From Devosia epidermidihirudinis (GTDB lineage: Bacteria > Pseudomonadota > Alphaproteobacteria > Rhizobiales > Devosiaceae), in assembly GCF_000971295.1 (NCBI RefSeq), contig NZ_LANJ01000016.1:1-64000 (forward strand): a stretch of 64,000 bases of DNA. Direction: 5' to 3'. The translations under genes were made by a program, and so were the position numbers. Below, one piece after another: positions 36,281 through 44,727 of the stretch (positions within the stretch are counted from its first letter, which is position 1; every line of letters begins with the position of its first letter). A model generated the notes under the pieces. That model was not told the origin of the DNA. It ran no database searches and saw nothing but the letters and a program-made list of their open reading frames with translations.

Positions 36281-36771
36281 GCGATTAGCGCTGAAGCCAG
36301 CGCGTCGACGTCGCGCTCGGTGAAGACGGCAATGCCGTTTTGGCGCAGCAGGGCGGCGGTGACGCCGGCAGCATGATGGCGGGTGCCGTCGAATTTGCCG
36401 TCATAGATCGTGCTGCTGCCGCAGGACGGACTGCCGTCGATGAGAAGGGCATGGTGGATATCGTGCTCGCGGGCCAAGGCGAGCGCCGCTTCGGCACCAG
36501 CAAGGAACGGCGCGGTGACGTCGGCGCCGGTATTGTCGACGACGCGCCCCGAACCGGACAGCACGGCATCGCCGGAGCTGTTGTCAGCGATTTCGGCCGG
36601 TGGACGCGGCACCGAAAAACCGCCTGCGAGTTCGGGGCAAATGGCAACCAGGCGCCCCTCGTCGCGCCAATGGGCAACCAGCGGATGATCGAGCGGTTTG
36701 CCCTTGCCGTTGTAGCGCACGGGGCGACCCAAAAGGCAGGCGCTGATCAGGATTTTCGGTTTGGTGCTCAT
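36277..36771 (-). CDS. DUF523 domain-containing protein
   Basis: 164 residues. Family signatures: ILISACLLGRPVRYNGKGK at the N-terminus, AICPELAGGFSVPRPPAEI, and LLIDGSPSCGSSTIYDG. Conserved cysteines (SACLLG, CPEL, PSCGS) suggest a metal or FeS-binding site. The stop overlaps the start of the kinase-like gene, forming a two-gene operon. A parS-like site lies 52 bp upstream of its start. Confidence 0.9.
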   Translation of the reverse strand: MSTKPKILISACLLGRPVRYNGKGKPLDHPLVAHWRDEGRLVAICPELAGGFSVPRPPAEIADNSSGDAVLSGSGRVVDNTGADVTAPFLAGAEAALALAREHDIHHALLIDGSPSCGSSTIYDGKFDGTRHHAAGVTAALLRQNGIAVFTERDVDALASALIA

Positions 36772-36822
36772 CGACAGCTTTATAGGCCGGATTGGATCCG
36801 GTGGATAAGCCTGTGAATAGGT

Positions 36823-36836
36823 GTTTCACGTGAATC
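36823..36836 (-). promoter_or_regulatory. parS-like palindrome, copy 5 (reverse orientation)
   Basis: GTTTCACGTGAATC on the plus strand, the reverse complement of the other six copies. Between DUF523 and the CFA synthase stop. Confidence 0.5.
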
Positions 36837-36840
36837 CTTG

Positions 36841-37956
36841 TTACCGCACGCTGGTATAGCCGCCCGCAACGCCGTGGGGCGACAGCACGACCTGCCAGAG
36901 ATTGATGTTGCGGGCCCGGAACAATGCGGCCGACACCGACAGGTAATAGCGCCACATGCGGCGGAAGCGCTCGTCATAATGATGCGCCAGGGTCGGCCAG
37001 GCGGCATCGAAATTGGCGAGCCAGGCCATCAGTGTGCGATCATAATGGGCGCCGAAATTGTGCCAGTCTTCCATGACGAACAGGCCTTCGAGGGCTTTGC
37101 CGATCTGGGCGACCGATGGCAGCATGCCATTGGGAAATATGTATTTTTCGGTCCACGGATCGCCATGCGTGCTCGATTGATTGCCGCCAATGGTGTGCAG
37201 CAGCATCAGCCCGTCGGGCGCCAGCAGCGTTGCGGCCTTCTCGAAATAGCTGCGATAGTTTTTGTAGCCGACATGCTCGAACATGCCGATCGAGATGATG
37301 CGGTCGAATTGACCGTCCAGCGCCTCATAATCGAGCAGCAGCGTTTCGACCGGCAGGCCCGCCGTGCGGGCATTGGCCAAGGCCGCCTGTTCTTTGGAGA
37401 CAGTGACCCCAACACCGGTCACGCCATAGCGCTCGGCGGCAAATTGCAGGAAGCCGCCCCAGCCCGAACCGATGTCGAGAATGCGCATGCCGGGCTGAAG
37501 ACCGATCTTGCGGCAGATGAGGTCGAGCTTGGCCTCCTGCGCGGCATCGAGGTTGGGCGCATCCTTCCAATAGGCGCAGGAATAAATCATGCGCTTGTCG
37601 AGCATGGCCCCATAAAGGTCATTGCCGATGTCATAGTGTTTCTCGCCGACTTCCGTGACATGTCGTCGCTGCAGGTTGAGCAGTTTGGCGCGCAGCACGC
37701 TGCCGATCAGGGCGAGATCTCGGGGAAAATTATCCTGGATATGGGCGGCGGCGAACTTGAACACCATCTGGTCGAGCGCCTCGGCGTCCCACCAGCCGTC
37801 CATGTAGCTTTCCCCAAGGCCCACAGTGCCTTGGCTGAGAACCCGGCTGAACAGGGCCTCATTGTGAACTTGGATATCCCAAGGGCGATCCCCACCTATG
37901 CGAACGTCGGCGCGGGCGATTTGGGTTTCTACGAATTGCCTTGCAGTGCTGGACAT
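36841..37956 (-). CDS. Cyclopropane-fatty-acyl-phospholipid synthase family protein
   Basis: 371 residues. N-terminal QVHNEALFSRVLSQGTVGLGESYMDGWWDAEALDQ is the CFAS start, SAM-binding motif RILDIGSGWGGFLQFAAERYG (about 160-180), and ISIGMFEHVGYKNY contains the active-site Glu-His. Adds a methylene bridge to unsaturated phospholipid acyl chains, altering membrane permeability. Monocistronic; divergent from the cold-shock fusion. Confidence 0.93.
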   Translation of the reverse strand: MSSTARQFVETQIARADVRIGGDRPWDIQVHNEALFSRVLSQGTVGLGESYMDGWWDAEALDQMVFKFAAAHIQDNFPRDLALIGSVLRAKLLNLQRRHVTEVGEKHYDIGNDLYGAMLDKRMIYSCAYWKDAPNLDAAQEAKLDLICRKIGLQPGMRILDIGSGWGGFLQFAAERYGVTGVGVTVSKEQAALANARTAGLPVETLLLDYEALDGQFDRIISIGMFEHVGYKNYRSYFEKAATLLAPDGLMLLHTIGGNQSSTHGDPWTEKYIFPNGMLPSVAQIGKALEGLFVMEDWHNFGAHYDRTLMAWLANFDAAWPTLAHHYDERFRRMWRYYLSVSAALFRARNINLWQVVLSPHGVAGGYTSVR

Positions 37957-37998
37957 GATGGCAGCATGAGTTGGCTTAAGGGACGCTGAGTATGCTTC

Positions 37999-38014
37999 AT
38001 CGTCAATCGACGAT
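37999..38014. repeat. Hairpin/palindrome in the cfa-CSD spacer
   Basis: ATCGTC, loop AATC, GACGAT, with short unpaired flanks. Lies 60 bp before the CSD/DUF1294 start and 43 bp upstream of the CFA synthase start; could be an operator for either. No function assigned. Confidence 0.35.
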
Positions 38015-38073
38015 CAATAGCGCTCAGCTTTCGTTAAACGCGCCTGCGGTACGGAGGTTGCGTGGGGTGGCAT

Positions 38074-38688
38074 ATGCGACGTAGTGGCGAACTGATTCAG
38101 TGGAATAACAAGGGCGGTTACGGCTTTGTCCGTGACGAGCAGGGGCGGGAATATTACGTCCATATTTCAAAGGTTCCCGGTGACAGCCGTCCGCGCCTGG
38201 GGGATCGGCTGACGTTCGACGTCGCGACCGGGCGAAACGGGCGTCCTGCCGCGGTCGATGTGATCATTGCCCCACAGCCGACGACGCCTGCTCCCAGACC
38301 CAGCCTGCGCCCGACCTCATCCAATGTGTCGCCCTATAAACTTGGCCTGCGCACCGCGGCAGCCACCATGATGACCCTGCTGATCGTGCTGGCCATTGCC
38401 AATGGCCACATGACGCCCTGGTTCAGCCTGATCTATATTTTCATGGGAACGGCGTCGGCGCTGTTTTATCGCTTCGACAAGCTCTACGCGCTCAGCGGGC
38501 AGTATCGGGTCAGCGAGGGCTCGCTGCACATCGTCGATTTTACCTTTGGCATCATCGGCGGGCTGGCGGCGCAGGAGGTCTATCGCCACAAGACCGTCAA
38601 GCCGCGCTTTGTTGCCACCACCTGGGCAATCGCGTTGCTGCACACCGTCGCGCTGGCCTTTGTGGTCTTCGTGCCGTTCTCCGCCTAA
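38074..38688 (+). CDS. Cold-shock domain / DUF1294 fusion membrane protein
   Basis: 204 residues. N-terminal CSD (GELIQWNNKGGYGFVRDEQGREYYVHISKV, with the RNP-1-like KGGYGFV and RNP-2-like YYVHIS), a Pro-rich linker (about 75-95), then DUF1294 with two to four hydrophobic helices (LRTAAATMMTLLIVLAI, TPWFSLIYIFMGTASALFYRFDK, and a C-terminal ATTWAIALLHTVALAFVV). RNA-binding anchored at the membrane is an inference. Start may instead be GTG at 38062. Confidence 0.85.
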   Translation: MRRSGELIQWNNKGGYGFVRDEQGREYYVHISKVPGDSRPRLGDRLTFDVATGRNGRPAAVDVIIAPQPTTPAPRPSLRPTSSNVSPYKLGLRTAAATMMTLLIVLAIANGHMTPWFSLIYIFMGTASALFYRFDKLYALSGQYRVSEGSLHIVDFTFGIIGGLAAQEVYRHKTVKPRFVATTWAIALLHTVALAFVVFVPFSA

Positions 38689-39416
38689 TCCCCGGCCGGT
38701 GATTCACGTGAAACTGCCGCCTGATGGGCGCGCCATTCGGCCTCCCATTCGTCGCGCCATTCGCGTTCGAGCACGGCGCGGCGCTTGCCGTAACGCTCCT
38801 CGGTGACGGTCAGCTCGACAATGCGGTCGGTGCGGAAATTGCGGAAGGCTGTGCGCAGGCAGCACCAGGCGGCGATGATCTGCTTGCCTTCGTAATAGGC
38901 CAATTGCACCGGCCAGATGGTGCGCTCGGACGGATTGCCGCCCTCATCCTGATAGCCAATGCGCAGCGCTTTTTCGGTGCGCATGGCCTGCCGGACCTGC
39001 CCCAGCACCGGCATCGGCTTTTTCTCGCCCCAGACGGCGACGGGCCAAAGCCCGGTATCGTTGATGCGGTCGCGCAGATCTTCGGGGGATGCGGTGGCGA
39101 TCTTGGCCAGTGCGTTTTGTGCCGCGGCGCCAAGGCCGTCATCGGGCTGCGCCCCCACCCAGCGGGCCCCCAGCACCAAGGCTTCAAGCTCTTCGGGGGT
39201 GAACATCAGTGGCGGCAGGAAGAAACCGGGCTTCAGCATATAGCCAACTCCCGCCTCGCCATCGATGGGCGCGCCAAGGCCGATAAGCGTCTGCACGTCG
39301 CGATAGAGCGTGCGGACGGACACACCCTGCTCCTGGGCAAGCGCGGCTGCCGTGACCGGACGACGATGCCGCCGCAGCGCGTCCATGACGGCAAAAAGGC
39401 GCTCGGTCTTGTCCAT
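38685..39416 (-). CDS. WYL domain transcriptional regulator (YafY-like)
   Basis: 243 residues. HTH_11 domain (ERLFAVMDALRRHRRPVTAAALAQEQGVSVRTLYRDVQTLIGLG, about 5-48) and a C-terminal WYL-type ligand-sensing domain with AYYEGKQIIAAWCCLRTAFRNFRTDRIVELTV. Regulators of this family respond to nucleotides or single-stranded DNA in some systems; the ligand here is unknown. Its last codons carry a parS-like 14-mer. A 4-bp overlap with the cold-shock fusion gene. Confidence 0.88.
   Translation of the reverse strand: MDKTERLFAVMDALRRHRRPVTAAALAQEQGVSVRTLYRDVQTLIGLGAPIDGEAGVGYMLKPGFFLPPLMFTPEELEALVLGARWVGAQPDDGLGAAAQNALAKIATASPEDLRDRINDTGLWPVAVWGEKKPMPVLGQVRQAMRTEKALRIGYQDEGGNPSERTIWPVQLAYYEGKQIIAAWCCLRTAFRNFRTDRIVELTVTEERYGKRRAVLEREWRDEWEAEWRAHQAAVSRESPAGD
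38701..38714 (+). promoter_or_regulatory. parS-like palindrome, copy 6 (in the WYL gene 3' end)
   Basis: GATTCACGTGAAAC, encoding VSRES on the opposite strand near the C-terminus of the WYL regulator. Confidence 0.5.
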
Positions 39417-39470
39417 GGTTTGCTCTCCGTGCGGTGCGGGGACTGCTCGATTCTGGGCAGGCGCTGCAGT

Positions 39471-40586
39471 TTATGCGATCTGGCCGTAAAACGCCCGGAT
39501 GTCATGGGCCATCTCCTCGGGGATTTCGAGCGCAGGAAAATGGCCGCCTGCCCGCGCTTCGCTCCAGCGCACGATGTTTTGCAGGTTTCTCTCGCCCCAG
39601 GCGCGCGGCGCAGGATTATCGAAGGGCGGCAACAGCACGGCGTGCGGCACCTGATGGCGCGGCGCGGGTCCCATCAATTGGGGATCGGCAAAGGCTTCCT
39701 TATAGAGCCGCACCGAGCTGCCAATGGTCTGGCTGAACCAATAGACCGAGAGGATTGTGGCAAGATCATCGAGGGCGAAGGCATTGGCTATGTCGCCGCC
39801 ATTGTCGCTAAATACGTAATATTTCTCGAGAATCCATGCGGCGAGGCCCGCCGGGGAATCATTGAGGCCAACCGCCAGCGTGGCCGGCTTGGTGCCCTGG
39901 ATCGTCACATAGGCGCCCTCGGTAAAGGCCATATAGTCGGCGCGTTGGAGAAAGGCTGCTTCTTCCGGCGTTGGGTCACTGGGGCGGGGAAAGCCTGAAA
40001 AAACATTGACGTAATGCGCCCCGATCAACCGCTCTGGGACATCGCGCACCAGCGCCATTTCAACGCCAGTGCCCATATCCGAGCCCGAGATGAGGAATTT
40101 ATCATAGCCCAAACGCGTCATCAGCTCGGCCCAGAGCGGCGCAACGGCGCTGAGGTTCATGCCCGGCTTGTTGGGTTGGCCGGAAAAGCCAAAGCCGGGC
40201 AGCGAGGGGATGACGACGTCGAACGCCACGCCATCGACCGGCGCGGTGAGCAGAGGCACCAGCGGCAGCAATTCGACGAAATTGGAGGGCCAGCCATTGG
40301 TCAGAAGGATCGGCACATTGGTGTCGCCCTGCCCGCGCACATGGACGAAATGGACGGCCTCGCCGTCGATCTCTTCAACAAATTGGGGGAAGGCGTTGAG
40401 CCGGGCCTCGGCGCCGCGCCAGTCATATTGCTCGGCCCAATAGGTGATGAATTCGCGGAGAAACCCATCCTCGATGCCATAGTCCCAGCCGGTATGGGGC
40501 AACGTTTTGGCAAAACGGGTCTGGCCCAACCGTGCTTCAAGATCAAACAGCGCCGCGTCGGGAATAGCGATGGTAAAGGGGTGCAT
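39471..40586 (-). CDS. Epoxide hydrolase family (α/β-hydrolase) protein
   Basis: 371 residues. EHN-type N-terminal domain (about 1-100, with LEARLGQTRFAKTLPHTGWDYGIEDGFLREFITYWAEQYDWR), the oxyanion-hole region LLTNGWPSNFVELLPLVPLL, and a nucleophile elbow SGSDMGTGVEM with Asp instead of Ser, as in epoxide hydrolases. The C-terminal His is likely in GGHFPALEIPEEM. Substrate unknown. Upstream of a REP-rich spacer. Confidence 0.85.
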   Translation of the reverse strand: MHPFTIAIPDAALFDLEARLGQTRFAKTLPHTGWDYGIEDGFLREFITYWAEQYDWRGAEARLNAFPQFVEEIDGEAVHFVHVRGQGDTNVPILLTNGWPSNFVELLPLVPLLTAPVDGVAFDVVIPSLPGFGFSGQPNKPGMNLSAVAPLWAELMTRLGYDKFLISGSDMGTGVEMALVRDVPERLIGAHYVNVFSGFPRPSDPTPEEAAFLQRADYMAFTEGAYVTIQGTKPATLAVGLNDSPAGLAAWILEKYYVFSDNGGDIANAFALDDLATILSVYWFSQTIGSSVRLYKEAFADPQLMGPAPRHQVPHAVLLPPFDNPAPRAWGERNLQNIVRWSEARAGGHFPALEIPEEMAHDIRAFYGQIA

Positions 40587-40690
40587 TCCGGTGTCTCCAG
40601 GGGCGCAGCCATGGGCTGCATCGTGGAGAGAGCTATGCGCCAGCGGTGCTGACAGGGCGTGGCAGCAGAAACGCCGAGTCCCTCAGTGGC

Positions 40691-40773
40691 CGTCATTGCC
40701 CGGCTTGTCCGGGCAATCCATGCGTTGGTGCATCCGGGGGAGATGGATCACCCGGACGAGCCGGGTGATGACG
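40691..40773. repeat. REP-like two-hairpin element, copy 2
   Basis: Same order as copy 1: TCATTGCCCGGCTTGTCCGG arm, about 20 bp spacer, then ATGGATCACCCGGACGAGCC arm. Only the spacer between the hairpins differs appreciably. Confidence 0.85.
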
Positions 40774-40899
40774 GTTGTGAGGAGATCGCGGGTCACAGGG
40801 TGATCGACCAGAAAGGCTCTCGGATAAGGCCCGAGGGTAACGCTCGCTGAAGGATGCTTCACCTCGACCGGTCACTATAGCAACCGGCCACCGATCCAT

Positions 40900-40976
40900 C
40901 GTCATTGCCCGGCTCGTCCGGGCAATCCATGCGCCCGGCAGAAGATGGATCACCCGGACGAGCCGGGTGATGACGG
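40900..40976. repeat. REP-like two-hairpin element, copy 3
   Basis: Same arms as copies 1 and 2 with CTCGTCC instead of CTTGTCC in the first hairpin loop, and a shorter spacer. Its end lies 20 bp beyond the stop of the minus-strand aldose epimerase gene, so it could form the 3' end of that transcript. Confidence 0.85.
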
Positions 40977-40995
40977 TTATGGGGAGGTCGTGGTC

Positions 40996-42006
40996 TTACG
41001 CGATCTCGAATTCGCACCAGTGGCGGTAGGGGCGCTCTGGGGAATAGATGATATTGGGGAAGTGAGGATTGTGCAGCGCGTCGGCAAAGGCCTGATCTTC
41101 AAGACAGAAACCGGAATGGTTCCCATAGTGCTTGCCGCCGAGGCCGGGCGCCGCCACATCGGTGGTGACGCTGTTATAGACCTGCACGCCTGGACGATCG
41201 CTCCATAGCTTGAGCGTCAGATCCTTGTCGGGGGATATAACGGTCGCGATCGGCTCTGAGGTGGCCCGACCGGTGTCGAGCACCATGCCGATATCATAGT
41301 CCACCGGTGCGCCAGACGCGTCGCGCATGGTGCGGGCGGTCCGCAGATCATAGATCGTGCCGCGCGATGGCAGAATGGCGCCGGTTGGCGCGAGATCTTC
41401 GCCCAGCTGGGTATAGGCGCTCGAATTGACCTGGATGGAGTGGTCGAGCACATCGGCCGTGGTGCCGAGGTTGAAATACTGGTGCTGAACCAGGCTGATC
41501 GGGGTGGGCTGATCGGTGGTGGCGCTCAGCTCGAGACGCAGCTTGTTGCCGCGCAAGGTGTACGTGGCCGAGAAGTTGACGCTGCCGGGATAACCCATGG
41601 CGCCATCGGGGCTGAAATGGGTGAAGCGGACGGCATTGTTGGCCTCATCGACCTGACCATCCCACACCTGGCGGCCCAAGCCTTCATCGCCACCATGCAA
41701 CTGCAACGTGCCAGCATTGGCGGGGAGCGTGTAGTGCTTGCCGTTGAGATCAAAGCTCGCATTCTTGACGCGATTGGCCACGCGGCCAGCAAGCGAGCCG
41801 AAATGGGGGCTGTGTTCAGGATAGGCGTCGAAATTGTCGAAGCCGAGAACCACCGAGCGTTCGCCACCGGCAACCGGCACACGCCAGTCGCGCACGGCAA
41901 CGCCGTAGCCGATAATGTCGACGCTGACGCCGGTCGTGCTGACGAGGCGGAACTGGTCGACGCGCTTGCCTTTGAATTCGCCAAATGTCGAAACGTCGAT
42001 CGGCAT
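40996..42006 (-). CDS. Aldose 1-epimerase (mutarotase)
   Basis: 336 residues. Galactose mutarotase-like β-sandwich: LVSTTGVSVDIIGYGVAVRDWRVP at the N-terminus, HSPHFGSLAGRVANRVKNASF, GTLQLHGGDEGLGRQVWDG (catalytic His), VQHQYFNLG, and SGFCLEDQAFADALHNPHFPN near the end with the catalytic Glu. Interconverts α and β anomers; in this neighbourhood xylose is the likely sugar. GGAGG lies 5 nt before the ATG at 42006. Divergent from the LacI-type regulator. Confidence 0.93.
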   Translation of the reverse strand: MPIDVSTFGEFKGKRVDQFRLVSTTGVSVDIIGYGVAVRDWRVPVAGGERSVVLGFDNFDAYPEHSPHFGSLAGRVANRVKNASFDLNGKHYTLPANAGTLQLHGGDEGLGRQVWDGQVDEANNAVRFTHFSPDGAMGYPGSVNFSATYTLRGNKLRLELSATTDQPTPISLVQHQYFNLGTTADVLDHSIQVNSSAYTQLGEDLAPTGAILPSRGTIYDLRTARTMRDASGAPVDYDIGMVLDTGRATSEPIATVISPDKDLTLKLWSDRPGVQVYNSVTTDVAAPGLGGKHYGNHSGFCLEDQAFADALHNPHFPNIIYSPERPYRHWCEFEIA

Positions 42007-42039
42007 CGGTGCCTCCCCCTGTTTTATGAGCGCGGCACC

Positions 42040-42053
42040 TGTAGCGCGCTTCA
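42040..42053. promoter_or_regulatory. Candidate LacI-family operator
   Basis: TGTAGCG-CGCTTCA, 6 of 7 positions symmetric about a central CG step, as is usual for LacI-family operators. It lies in the 121-bp divergent space between the epimerase and the LacI-type regulator. Confidence 0.45.
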
Positions 42054-42127
42054 CAGGCCCCAAGCAACGCACTCTTGACGTTTTGTCGCAGCGCGCCAAA
42101 GGTGGCCGCAAAGCCGTGGGAGCCAAA

Positions 42128-43171
42128 GTGAACGAAATTGGACTGAGACGCCGTGCCACTGTCCACGATGTTGCGCGGGCAGCAGGCGTGTCCCTGGCGA
42201 CGGTCGATCGCGTGCTGAACGGGCGGCCCGGGGTGCGGGCTGCGACGGTCGAAAAGGTCGAGGCCGCCATTGCCGAGATCGGCTTTCAGCGCGATTTGTC
42301 CGCCTCGCTGCTGGCCCGGGCGCGCGATCTGCGCGTGGTGTTTATCATCCCCGACAGCTCCAATGAGTTCATGGCCAGCCTTGCCGACGCCGTGACGCGC
42401 CGCGCCGGACAGGCCCTGACCGACCGCATCTATATCGAAACCCAGCGCTTGCGCGCGCTCGATGCCGGGGCTTTGGCCAAGGCGCTCGACGGGCTCGATG
42501 CCCGCACCACCGATTGCGCCGTGATTGTGGGGGGCGAAGAACCATCGGTGCTGACGGCGGTCGATAGCGCCACCAAGCGCGGCATAGTGGTGATGACGCT
42601 GGTGTCGGACTTGCCGGCAACGCAGCGCCACCATTTCATCGGCGTCGACAATGTGGCCGCCGGACGCACGGCGGCAAGCCTGCTCGGTCGCTTCCTGCCG
42701 CAGGGCGGCAAGGTGGCTGTGATCGCCGGTTCGTTGCATTTGCGAGACCATAGCGAACGCCTGAGCGGGTTTCGCGCGACCATGGCAGCCGAGTTCCCTG
42801 CCCTCGAGCTGATCGGGCCGAGCGAGGGCCATGACGAGCGCAGCGAAACCGAGGCGATTGTCGCCGATGTGCTGGCGCGTCATCCCGATCTGGCTGGGCT
42901 ATATAATCTCGGTGCGGGCAATGCCGGGCTTGTCGCCGCCCTTGATGCCGCGCCAAGCGCCAGTGCCCTGCGCGTCATTGCCCATGAGTTGACCGAGCCC
43001 ACAAGGCGTGGGTTGCGCTCGGGGGTGATCGACGTGGTGCTGGACCAGAACCCTGATGGCGAAATCCGCGAGGCGATTGCGGCGGCGCGTACCTTGGCTT
43101 TGGGTGGACACGGCGCCCTTGTCAGCGACCCTATTGAAATCGGGATTTTCCTGCGCGACAATTTGCGCTAA
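42128..43171 (+). CDS. LacI family transcriptional regulator
   Basis: 347 residues. HTH RRRATVHDVARAAGVSLATVDRVLNGRPGVRAATVEKVEAAIAEIGF (about 6-52), then a periplasmic-binding-protein-like sensor of ribose/xylose type (RVVFIIPDSSNEFMASLADAV, HFIGVDNVAAGRTAASLLGRFL, GLYNLGAGNAGLV). The likely effector is a pentose or its phosphate. The GTG at 42128 is 5 nt from GGGAG and puts the HTH at the right place. The next genes, xylB and xylA, are the probable targets; xylB starts 92 bp later on the same strand. Confidence 0.9.
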   Translation: MNEIGLRRRATVHDVARAAGVSLATVDRVLNGRPGVRAATVEKVEAAIAEIGFQRDLSASLLARARDLRVVFIIPDSSNEFMASLADAVTRRAGQALTDRIYIETQRLRALDAGALAKALDGLDARTTDCAVIVGGEEPSVLTAVDSATKRGIVVMTLVSDLPATQRHHFIGVDNVAAGRTAASLLGRFLPQGGKVAVIAGSLHLRDHSERLSGFRATMAAEFPALELIGPSEGHDERSETEAIVADVLARHPDLAGLYNLGAGNAGLVAALDAAPSASALRVIAHELTEPTRRGLRSGVIDVVLDQNPDGEIREAIAAARTLALGGHGALVSDPIEIGIFLRDNLR

Positions 43172-43228
43172 GAGAAGCGCCATTCATCAAACCGGCGTGG
43201 CCCAAAAATGGGCCGGGAGGACGTTCAG

Positions 43229-43267
43229 ATGTTGTTTGTCACCGTAAATGAGGTACGTGCCTCATGA
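43229..43267 (+). CDS. Leader peptide ORF coupled to xylB
   Basis: 12 codons, [12 protein letters not shown], with GGAGG 8 nt before its ATG, a better site than xylB's own GAGG. Its stop codon overlaps the xylB start (ATGA), so ribosomes ending here are placed on xylB. It could set basal XylB translation or sense the translation state; no obvious codon-run for attenuation is present. Confidence 0.4.
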   Translation: MLFVTVNEVRAS

Positions 43268-44727
43268 CCTATCTTGGCATTGATATCGGCACGTCCGGCG
43301 TCAAGGTTTTGCTGATCGACGCGCATGGTCGCGCCCTCGGCGAAGCATCTGCCGCTGCCGTTGAGCCGGTCCGCCCGCATCCCGGCTGGTCCGAGCAGAA
43401 CCCCGCCGATTGGTGGACTGCGACGCTCGAAGCCATCGATAAATTGTCGAAGGCGCATCCGTCTGAGGTGGCAAAAGTGCGCGGCATTGGCCTCTCCGGT
43501 CATATGCATGGCGCGACCCTGCTCGGCAAAAACGACGAAGTCTTGCGCCCCTGCATCCTGTGGAATGACGGTCGTTCGGCTGCCGAGTGCAAGGAAATGG
43601 AAGCGGCGCTTCCAAGCCTGCGCCAAATCTCGGGCAATATCGCCATGCCCGGCTTTACCGCGCCCAAGATCGCCTGGGTGCGCAAGCATGAGCCTGAAAT
43701 CTACGCCAAGATCGCCAAGGTCCTTCTGCCCAAGGCCTATGTGCGCCTGCTGCTGACCGGCGAGCATGTCGAGGACATGTCCGACGCCGCTGGCACGCTG
43801 TGGCTCGACGTCGCCAAGCGCGACTGGTCTGACGAGCTGCTGGCCGTCACCGGCCTCAATCGCTCCCACATGCCGCGCCTTGTCGAAGGCTCGGCGCCCT
43901 CGGGCAATCTCAAGCCCGAACTGGCGTCGCGCTGGGGCATTGGTGGCACGGTTGTCGTCGCTGGTGGCGCCGGTGACAATGCCGCTGCCGCGTGCGGTAT
44001 CGGCGCGATCCGGCCCGGCGAAGGCTTTGTCTCGCTTGGCACCTCGGGCGTGCTGTTTGTCTCCAACGACAAGTTCCGCCCCAATACCGAAGCGGCGGTC
44101 CACGCCTTCTGCCACGCCATTCCCGATACCTGGCACCAGATGGGCGTCATCCTCTCGGCGACCGATAGCCTCAACTGGCTGTCGCATATCACGGGCCAGA
44201 AGCAGGCTGCCTTGTCGGGGGCTGCCGAAGCTGATTTCACCGGTCCGGGCGAGGAAATCTTCCTGCCCTACCTGTCGGGTGAGCGTACGCCGCACAATAA
44301 TGCCGGTGCGCGCGGCTCCTTCGTGGGCCTGTCGCATCGCTCCGATCCGGCCAAGCTGGCCCAGGCGGTGATGGAAGGCGTGACCTTTGCCTTCCGCGAC
44401 TGCCAGCGCGTGTTGCATGACGCGGGCACCAAAATCGATCGCCTTCTGGCGGTGGGTGGCGGCGCCAAGTCTGCGCTCTGGCTCAAGATGATCGCCACCA
44501 ATCTCGACATGGAAATCGCCCTCCCCGAGGACGGCGATTTCGGTGGCGCGCTGGGCGCCGCCCGTCTCGGCTTTTGCGCCGCGGAGGGCGCGGACCCGCA
44601 CACCATCATCACCATGCCTGATATCAAGACCGTCATCGCGCCCGATCGCGCGCTGTCATCTGCCTATGCCGACCAATATGCGCGCTATCGCGCACTCTAT
44701 CCCGCCATCGAGGAGGCTCGTAAGTGA
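43264..44727 (+). CDS. xylB: Xylulokinase
   Basis: 487 residues, FGGY kinase. [20 protein letters not shown] at the N-terminus, [28 protein letters not shown], the catalytic Asp region in [16 protein letters not shown], and C-terminal [18 protein letters not shown]. Phosphorylates D-xylulose to feed the pentose phosphate pathway. The stop overlaps the GTG start of xylA. A leader peptide ORF immediately precedes it. Confidence 0.96.
   Translation: MTYLGIDIGTSGVKVLLIDAHGRALGEASAAAVEPVRPHPGWSEQNPADWWTATLEAIDKLSKAHPSEVAKVRGIGLSGHMHGATLLGKNDEVLRPCILWNDGRSAAECKEMEAALPSLRQISGNIAMPGFTAPKIAWVRKHEPEIYAKIAKVLLPKAYVRLLLTGEHVEDMSDAAGTLWLDVAKRDWSDELLAVTGLNRSHMPRLVEGSAPSGNLKPELASRWGIGGTVVVAGGAGDNAAAACGIGAIRPGEGFVSLGTSGVLFVSNDKFRPNTEAAVHAFCHAIPDTWHQMGVILSATDSLNWLSHITGQKQAALSGAAEADFTGPGEEIFLPYLSGERTPHNNAGARGSFVGLSHRSDPAKLAQAVMEGVTFAFRDCQRVLHDAGTKIDRLLAVGGGAKSALWLKMIATNLDMEIALPEDGDFGGALGAARLGFCAAEGADPHTIITMPDIKTVIAPDRALSSAYADQYARYRALYPAIEEARK

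Larger units (their letters stand above)
40587..40995. other. 409-bp intergenic region with REP elements
   Basis: Between the epoxide hydrolase and aldose epimerase genes, both on the minus strand and so co-directional. Two copies of the 80-bp REP-like element occupy 40691-40773 and 40900-40976. No coding frame seen. Confidence 0.6.

Noticed and set aside
43250-43263. GAGGTACGTGCCTC palindrome as xylR operator
   Set aside because: Overlaps the xylB ribosome-binding site and the end of the leader peptide; 6 of 7 symmetry may be chance. Noted only through the leader ORF.
43225-44601. 458-residue frame opposite xylB
   Set aside because: Shadow of xylB; would place a gene antisense to a clear FGGY kinase with no supporting signal.
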